From contig JAGHYP010000104.1 in the NCBI GenBank assembly GCA_017743585.1, positions 1-9,013 on the forward strand: 9,013 nucleotides of DNA, in the 5' to 3' direction. The position numbers and the translations under genes are program-made. Below the pieces are notes generated by a model that was not told where the DNA came from, searched no databases, and worked only from the letters and a program-made list of their open reading frames with translations. Positions 5,445 through 9,013 of the stretch are shown piece by piece. Each line of letters begins with the position of its first letter. Within the stretch, counting starts at the first letter, position 1. Source of the stretch: Chloroflexota bacterium. GTDB lineage: Bacteria > Chloroflexota > Anaerolineae > Aggregatilineales > UBA2796.

Positions 5445-6884
5445 ATGCCTCTGCGCGTCTATAACGTGCTACAGCGCGAAAAGGTAGACTTCGTCCCGCT
5501 TCACGAAGGCAAGGTCAACATGTACGTCTGCGGGCCGACGGTCTACGATCACTCGCATCTCGGTCATGCCAAGGCGTACATCTCGTTCGATATGATCGTG
5601 CGCTACCTGCGCTTCAGCGGCTATGACGTGCTATACGTCCAGAACCTGACGGACGTCGGTCACTTGCTGGAGAGCGGCGAAGACCGAATCCTGAAGAAAG
5701 CTCGGCAAGCCTCTGCCTTGCCGATGCAGATCGCAGAGACTTACGCGCGCAGCTACTTCGCCGATATGGACGCGCTCGGCGTGGTGCGCCCTGATATCAG
5801 TCCGCGCGCCAGCGCGCACATCCCTGAGCAGATCGAGATGATCGAGACTTTGCTGCGCAAGGGTCACGCTTACGTGGCTGAGGATGGCGTCTATTTTGAC
5901 GTATCGAGCTGGCCTGAGTACGGCAAGCTCTCGAGGCGCCGCCTAGAAGAGCAAGAGACCGGCTCGCGTCGTCTGAAGGGCAGCGGCAAGCGCAGTCCTG
6001 AGGACTTCGCGCTGTGGATTCTAGCGCCCGAGGACCACATCTTACAGTGGAACAGCCCATGGGGGCGCGGTTACCCAGGCTGGCACATCGAGTGCTCTGC
6101 CATGTCGCGCAAGTATTTGGGCGATACGTTCGACATTCACGGCGGCGGCATTGATAACATCTTCCCGCATAACGAATGCGAGATCGCGCAGAGCGAAGCT
6201 GCCAACGGCGTTCCATTCGCGCGCTATTGGCTGCTCGTGGGCAGCCTGACCGTCAACGGGCAGAAGATGTCCAAATCGCTGGGCAATTTCGTGACCATCA
6301 AAGACGCCCTAGCGCGCTACCGCCCTGAAGTCATTCGCACCTTCATGTTCCAAGCGCACTACACCAATCCGATTGACTTCAGCGATGAAGCGCTGCGCGC
6401 GGCTGAGCGCGGCTGGGAACGCCTAGCTAGCGCAGTCCGACTCGTGCGCAGTCGGCTGCGCAACGCGCCTGAAGAGGGCGAAAACACCTTTGCGCAGGTC
6501 ATTCGGGCGCATCGCGAGCAGTTCATCGCCGCAATGGATGATGATTTCAACGCGCCCGCTGCACTCGGCGTGCTTCAAGCCTTCACGGGCGAGGTGAACA
6601 AGCTTCTCAACAGCGGCGAGCCGGTCAACAAAGCGACGCTGGCGGCGATTGAAGCGCTCTACAGTGATCTAGGCGGGCAAGTGCTGGGCATCATACCGAA
6701 AGACGAGGCGCACGGCGTTGACATGCGCCTGACCGACGCCTTGATCCGCTTGCTGATCGAGATACGCGCGCAGGCGCGCGCCGAGAAGAACTTCGCACGC
6801 GCCGACCAAATTCGCAACCAGCTCAGGGCGCTCGGCGTGATCTTGGAAGATCGTCCCGAAGGCACGACCTACCGTCTAGAATGA
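5445..6884 (+). CDS. cysS: cysteinyl-tRNA synthetase
   Basis: This cytoplasmic class I aminoacyl-tRNA synthetase charges tRNA-Cys with cysteine using ATP. The 479 residues are slightly longer than the E. coli enzyme. The HIGH motif appears as HLGH (38-41) after VCGPTVYDHS, and the KMSKS motif is exact at 274-278. The zinc site that selects cysteine is complete: Cys29, Cys217 in WHIECSAMS, His242 and Glu246 in FPHNECEIA. A helical anticodon-binding region (DALRR-type) follows from about 330, and the C-terminal part includes ARAEKNFARADQIRNQL, as in bacterial CysRS. The start at 5445 is preferred because CAGGAG lies 11 bases upstream and the protein begins as in homologues. An in-frame start at 5358 would precede the promoter. 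The stop overlaps the rlmB start (ATGA). Confidence 0.97.
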   Translation: MPLRVYNVLQREKVDFVPLHEGKVNMYVCGPTVYDHSHLGHAKAYISFDMIVRYLRFSGYDVLYVQNLTDVGHLLESGEDRILKKARQASALPMQIAETYARSYFADMDALGVVRPDISPRASAHIPEQIEMIETLLRKGHAYVAEDGVYFDVSSWPEYGKLSRRRLEEQETGSRRLKGSGKRSPEDFALWILAPEDHILQWNSPWGRGYPGWHIECSAMSRKYLGDTFDIHGGGIDNIFPHNECEIAQSEAANGVPFARYWLLVGSLTVNGQKMSKSLGNFVTIKDALARYRPEVIRTFMFQAHYTNPIDFSDEALRAAERGWERLASAVRLVRSRLRNAPEEGENTFAQVIRAHREQFIAAMDDDFNAPAALGVLQAFTGEVNKLLNSGEPVNKATLAAIEALYSDLGGQVLGIIPKDEAHGVDMRLTDALIRLLIEIRAQARAEKNFARADQIRNQLRALGVILEDRPEGTTYRLE

Positions 6885-7660
6885 GCATGTCCGAGGTGAT
6901 CTTCGGACGCTGGGCAGTCTTGGAGACGTTGCGCGCCGCTCGGCGCAGCTTGCAACAGCTGATCTTGGCGGAAGGCACGGAAGAGCGCGGCATTGTAGCG
7001 GATATCTTGGCAGCAGCCGAGGAGCGCGCCTTGCCTGTGCGGCGCATACCGCGCCGCATGGTGGACGATCTGGCGCAAGGCGGCAATCATCAAGGCGTGG
7101 CGCTGCGCGCGGGCGGCTATCAATACGTCGAGATCGAGACCATCTTCGAGACGGCTGAAGCTAGGGCTGAGAAGCCGTTCGTCCTGCTGCTCGACCTGCT
7201 GCAAGACCCACAAAACGTCGGCACGTTGCTGCGCACTGCCGATGCGGTCGGCGTGCATGGCGTGGTGATCCAAGATCGGCGCGGCGTAGGCATCACGCCT
7301 GCCGTCGTGAACGCTTCATCGGGCGCCAGCGAGCATCTGAACATCGCGCAAGTGCCGAACCTAGTGCAGGCCATGAAGCGCATGAAAGAATACGGCCTGT
7401 GGCTAGCGGGCTTAGACATCGCGCCGAACATCCTGCCCATTGACCGCGCCGATCTGAATATCCCGCTCGGCTTGGTCTTGGGCAGCGAAGGCGAAGGGCT
7501 GCGCCGCCTAGTGCGCGATACCTGCGACCTGCTCGTCACGCTGCCGATGCGCGGGCATGTTGGGAGCTTGAACGTAGCGAGCGCCGGCGCCGTGGCGCTC
7601 TACGCCGCTTGGCAAGCGCGCGGCTGGCAGGGCTGGTCGCACGCCGATAAGCCGAGCTGA
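6881..7660 (+). CDS. rlmB: TrmH/SpoU-family 2'-O-methyltransferase, RlmB-type (23S rRNA Gm2251)
   Basis: The 259-residue SPOUT methyltransferase transfers a methyl group from S-adenosylmethionine to a ribose 2'-OH of RNA. The N-terminal substrate-binding domain is visible (FGRWAVLETLRAARRSLQQL, GGNHQGVAL at 67-75). The three SPOUT motifs follow: LLDLLQDPQNVGTLLRTADA (Asn112, Arg118), LVLGSEGEGLRRL (Glu203), and LPMRGHVGSLNVASAGAVAL (Ser229, Asn231). The last two form the knotted cofactor site. Length and the N-terminal domain favour RlmB over tRNA TrmH, and placement directly after cysS is a common bacterial arrangement. The exact target nucleotide is inferred from the family. It overlaps cysS by four bases; ATG 6887 is a possible alternative start. 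Confidence 0.9.
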   Translation: MSMSEVIFGRWAVLETLRAARRSLQQLILAEGTEERGIVADILAAAEERALPVRRIPRRMVDDLAQGGNHQGVALRAGGYQYVEIETIFETAEARAEKPFVLLLDLLQDPQNVGTLLRTADAVGVHGVVIQDRRGVGITPAVVNASSGASEHLNIAQVPNLVQAMKRMKEYGLWLAGLDIAPNILPIDRADLNIPLGLVLGSEGEGLRRLVRDTCDLLVTLPMRGHVGSLNVASAGAVALYAAWQARGWQGWSHADKPS

Positions 7661-7664
7661 GCCT

Positions 7665-7680
7665 CACAGCGGGCGCTGTG
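7665..7680 (+). terminator. small hairpin after rlmB, possible terminator
   Basis: CACAGC and GCTGTG flank a four-base loop that begins five bases after the rlmB stop. There is no T-run, so intrinsic termination is uncertain. It lies where the cysS-rlmB transcript would be expected to end. Confidence 0.35.
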
Positions 7681-7835
7681 TGCGGGCAAGGCTGGGCGCA
7701 GCTGCTTCCAGCATATCGGCGCGCAATCGCCCAACTTGACGATCCACGCTTCAGCGCGCCTGTGACGCAAGATAGCAGAGAAATTCATCATGCCGCGACT
7801 GTTGAGCGCGCCGCTCCCGAAATTTATTCCAAGCG

Positions 7836-7844
7836 TGGTAGACT
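7836..7844 (+). promoter_or_regulatory. possible extended -10 promoter of ftsK
   Basis: TGG followed by TAGACT (7839-7844) has the same TGGTA form as the cysS promoter, though with two mismatches in the hexamer. It would give a leader of about 55 bases. A second TGGTA (7871-7875, followed by CGCT) lies 30 bases before the start codon. A tandem 8-bp direct repeat, AGATCGTG at 7857-7864 and 7865-7872, lies between them. The remaining bases from 7681 to 7830 show no gene or RNA that I can support. Confidence 0.4.
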
Positions 7845-7904
7845 GAGCACAGATACAGATCGTGAGATCGTGGTACGCTTGGCTCGTTCAGCAGAGCGCG
7901 TGAG

Positions 7905-9013
7905 ATGGCTAGAAGAGCGGCGTCTAGAGCGAATCCCAAGCCTCTAGGGCCGACGGCGTCGCCAAAAGGCACTGCTAAGCGTCCGCGCCGCACAGGCGCA
8001 GCGCAACGGACTCCGAAGACTCTGATTCTGCTCCCCTCTGACCTGTTGATGCCGCGCCGCGCCAAGATTGGCGCGCCCTTGCGCGTCGTGGAGCGCACGA
8101 AGCGTCCTGCCAGTGCACCGCCGCCGCTCTGGCGCCGCGCGCTACAGAATCCGCACGAACTCTATGAAGCCTACGAGAGGCGTCCGATCTGGGTGGATGA
8201 CCTAGCGGCGCTCTTCCTGATCTCGCTCGGCTCGGTCTCCCTGCTGACCTTGCTCAATAGCACGCCGACGGCCGCCATTCTCTCGCTCTCTGACCAATGG
8301 GCGGATTTCATCAGCCAGCTTTTCGGACGCTTCGGCGCGCTGTTGTTCTCAGCTGGGTTGATCGGAATTGGCGTGCTGATTGTGCTGCCGCGCGCGGGCA
8401 TCAAAATCCACCTGACGTGGCGACGGCTGCTGGCGGCCGAAATTGCTTTCTTAGCGCTGTTGGCGCTTTTGCACTTGCTGGCGGGCGATCCTGAGCCGCG
8501 CGCGCTGGCGCGCAGCGGTCTAGGCGGCGGACACATAGGCTGGGCGCTCGGCGAGCTGATGGCGAAGCTTTTCGGCTCAGGCTTATCCGTCCTGATCTAC
8601 CTGATCGCAATCGTGTTCGCCATCGGCAACATCTTCGGCGTGCGCCGCAAGCACCTCAGGGCTTGGGGCATCGCGCTCAGCAAGCGTCTAGAGCAACTCA
8701 GCGAGGCGTTGAAGCGTCGCGCCGAAGCGCCGCGCCCGCGCCAAGCGCGCCCTATGCCTGCGCCAAGCGCACCAGCCGCCGCGCCCGATCTGAGGCAGCC
8801 CGCGCCGTTGCCGATGCTGACGCCAACGCCTTCTCGCGCAGCACAGCCTCAGCCGAGCGCGCTCGGCGATCAATTGCCGCCTGAGTCGCCAGAGTCGGCG
8901 CTGACTGTCTCCGAGCCGGCGCCTGAAGTGTCCAGCATTCCGCCGCTGATGCCCGCTGTGCGCACTGCGCCTGCACCTGCACCTCAGGCAGCGGCTCGGC
9001 AGGCTCATCAAGC
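7905..9013 (+). CDS. ftsK: DNA translocase FtsK/SpoIIIE, N-terminal part (partial)
   Basis: An open frame of 369 codons runs off the right edge. The start ATG 7905 gives MARRAASRANPKPLG. It is the first in-frame start after a stop at 7863-7865, and its ribosome binding site is weak. The protein begins with a long basic Pro/Ala/Arg-rich cytoplasmic segment (1-95). Four membrane segments follow at about 97-119, 143-163, 174-193 and 222-246, with GLGGGHIGWALGELMAKLFG (206-225) before the last, a typical FtsK/SpoIIIE N-terminal pattern. A basic helix (247-275) and a Pro/Ala/Gln-rich linker then extend to the edge. The RecA-like motor and gamma domain, which move DNA at KOPS/XerCD sites during division, lie outside the window. 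Assignment rests on the membrane domain and the linker; lacking the motor, a related membrane protein cannot be fully excluded. Confidence 0.85.
   Translation, partial: MARRAASRANPKPLGPTASPKGTAKRPRRTGAAQRTPKTLILLPSDLLMPRRAKIGAPLRVVERTKRPASAPPPLWRRALQNPHELYEAYERRPIWVDDLAALFLISLGSVSLLTLLNSTPTAAILSLSDQWADFISQLFGRFGALLFSAGLIGIGVLIVLPRAGIKIHLTWRRLLAAEIAFLALLALLHLLAGDPEPRALARSGLGGGHIGWALGELMAKLFGSGLSVLIYLIAIVFAIGNIFGVRRKHLRAWGIALSKRLEQLSEALKRRAEAPRPRQARPMPAPSAPAAAPDLRQPAPLPMLTPTPSRAAQPQPSALGDQLPPESPESALTVSEPAPEVSSIPPLMPAVRTAPAPAPQAAARQAHQ

Noticed and set aside
7661..7904. Search for a tRNA or small gene between rlmB and ftsK
   Set aside because: No cloverleaf with a GTTCGA-type T arm was found. 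The 89-codon plus-strand frame from 7678 and the minus-strand frame 7751-8098 overlap the ftsK start region and have no motifs.

Overview
The window is GC-rich bacterial chromosome with dense, short-spaced genes. It most resembles Chloroflexota (Anaerolineae-like). The hints are paired secreted peptidase-MA-type metalloproteases with an N-terminal beta-sandwich and Pro/Thr tails, extended -10 promoters of the form TGGTA, and GCGC-rich, CCGG-poor composition. No ribosomal marker is present, so this assignment is inference.

Left part (1-1485, minus strand). Three genes are read right to left. The first is an atypical response regulator with a degraded receiver domain and a C-terminal helix-turn-helix. 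The second is a small TusA/SirA-like protein with its own promoter, in which the family Cys-Pro is Cys-Tyr. The third is a single-pass membrane protein that overlaps the TusA-like gene by 13 bases and runs off the left edge. The edge itself carries a perfect 24-base inverted repeat, which may be an assembly fold-back.

Gap (1486-1919). No convincing gene lies here. The stretch 1697-1845 can fold into four successive hairpins. A 33-codon ORF (1920-2021) follows, and its stop directly abuts the next start.

Centre (1920-5336, plus strand). This is a probable operon: small ORF, HAD-IIA phosphatase, and two consecutive exported metalloproteases sharing architecture, zinc motif (HExxH...E) and C-terminal tail. 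A 13-bp hairpin at 5343-5375 separates it from the next unit.

Right part (5390-9013, plus strand). An extended -10 promoter drives cysS (cysteinyl-tRNA synthetase), which overlaps rlmB (TrmH/SpoU-family rRNA 2'-O-methyltransferase) by ATGA. A 244-base gap with a small hairpin and a promoter-like element precedes ftsK. Only the four-TM N-terminal domain and part of the Pro-rich linker of FtsK are inside the window.

The right half is ordinary housekeeping. The more unusual material is the left minus-strand group, the structured gap with its small ORF, and the protease pair. I see no CRISPR array, insertion sequence, tRNA, rRNA or phage gene.
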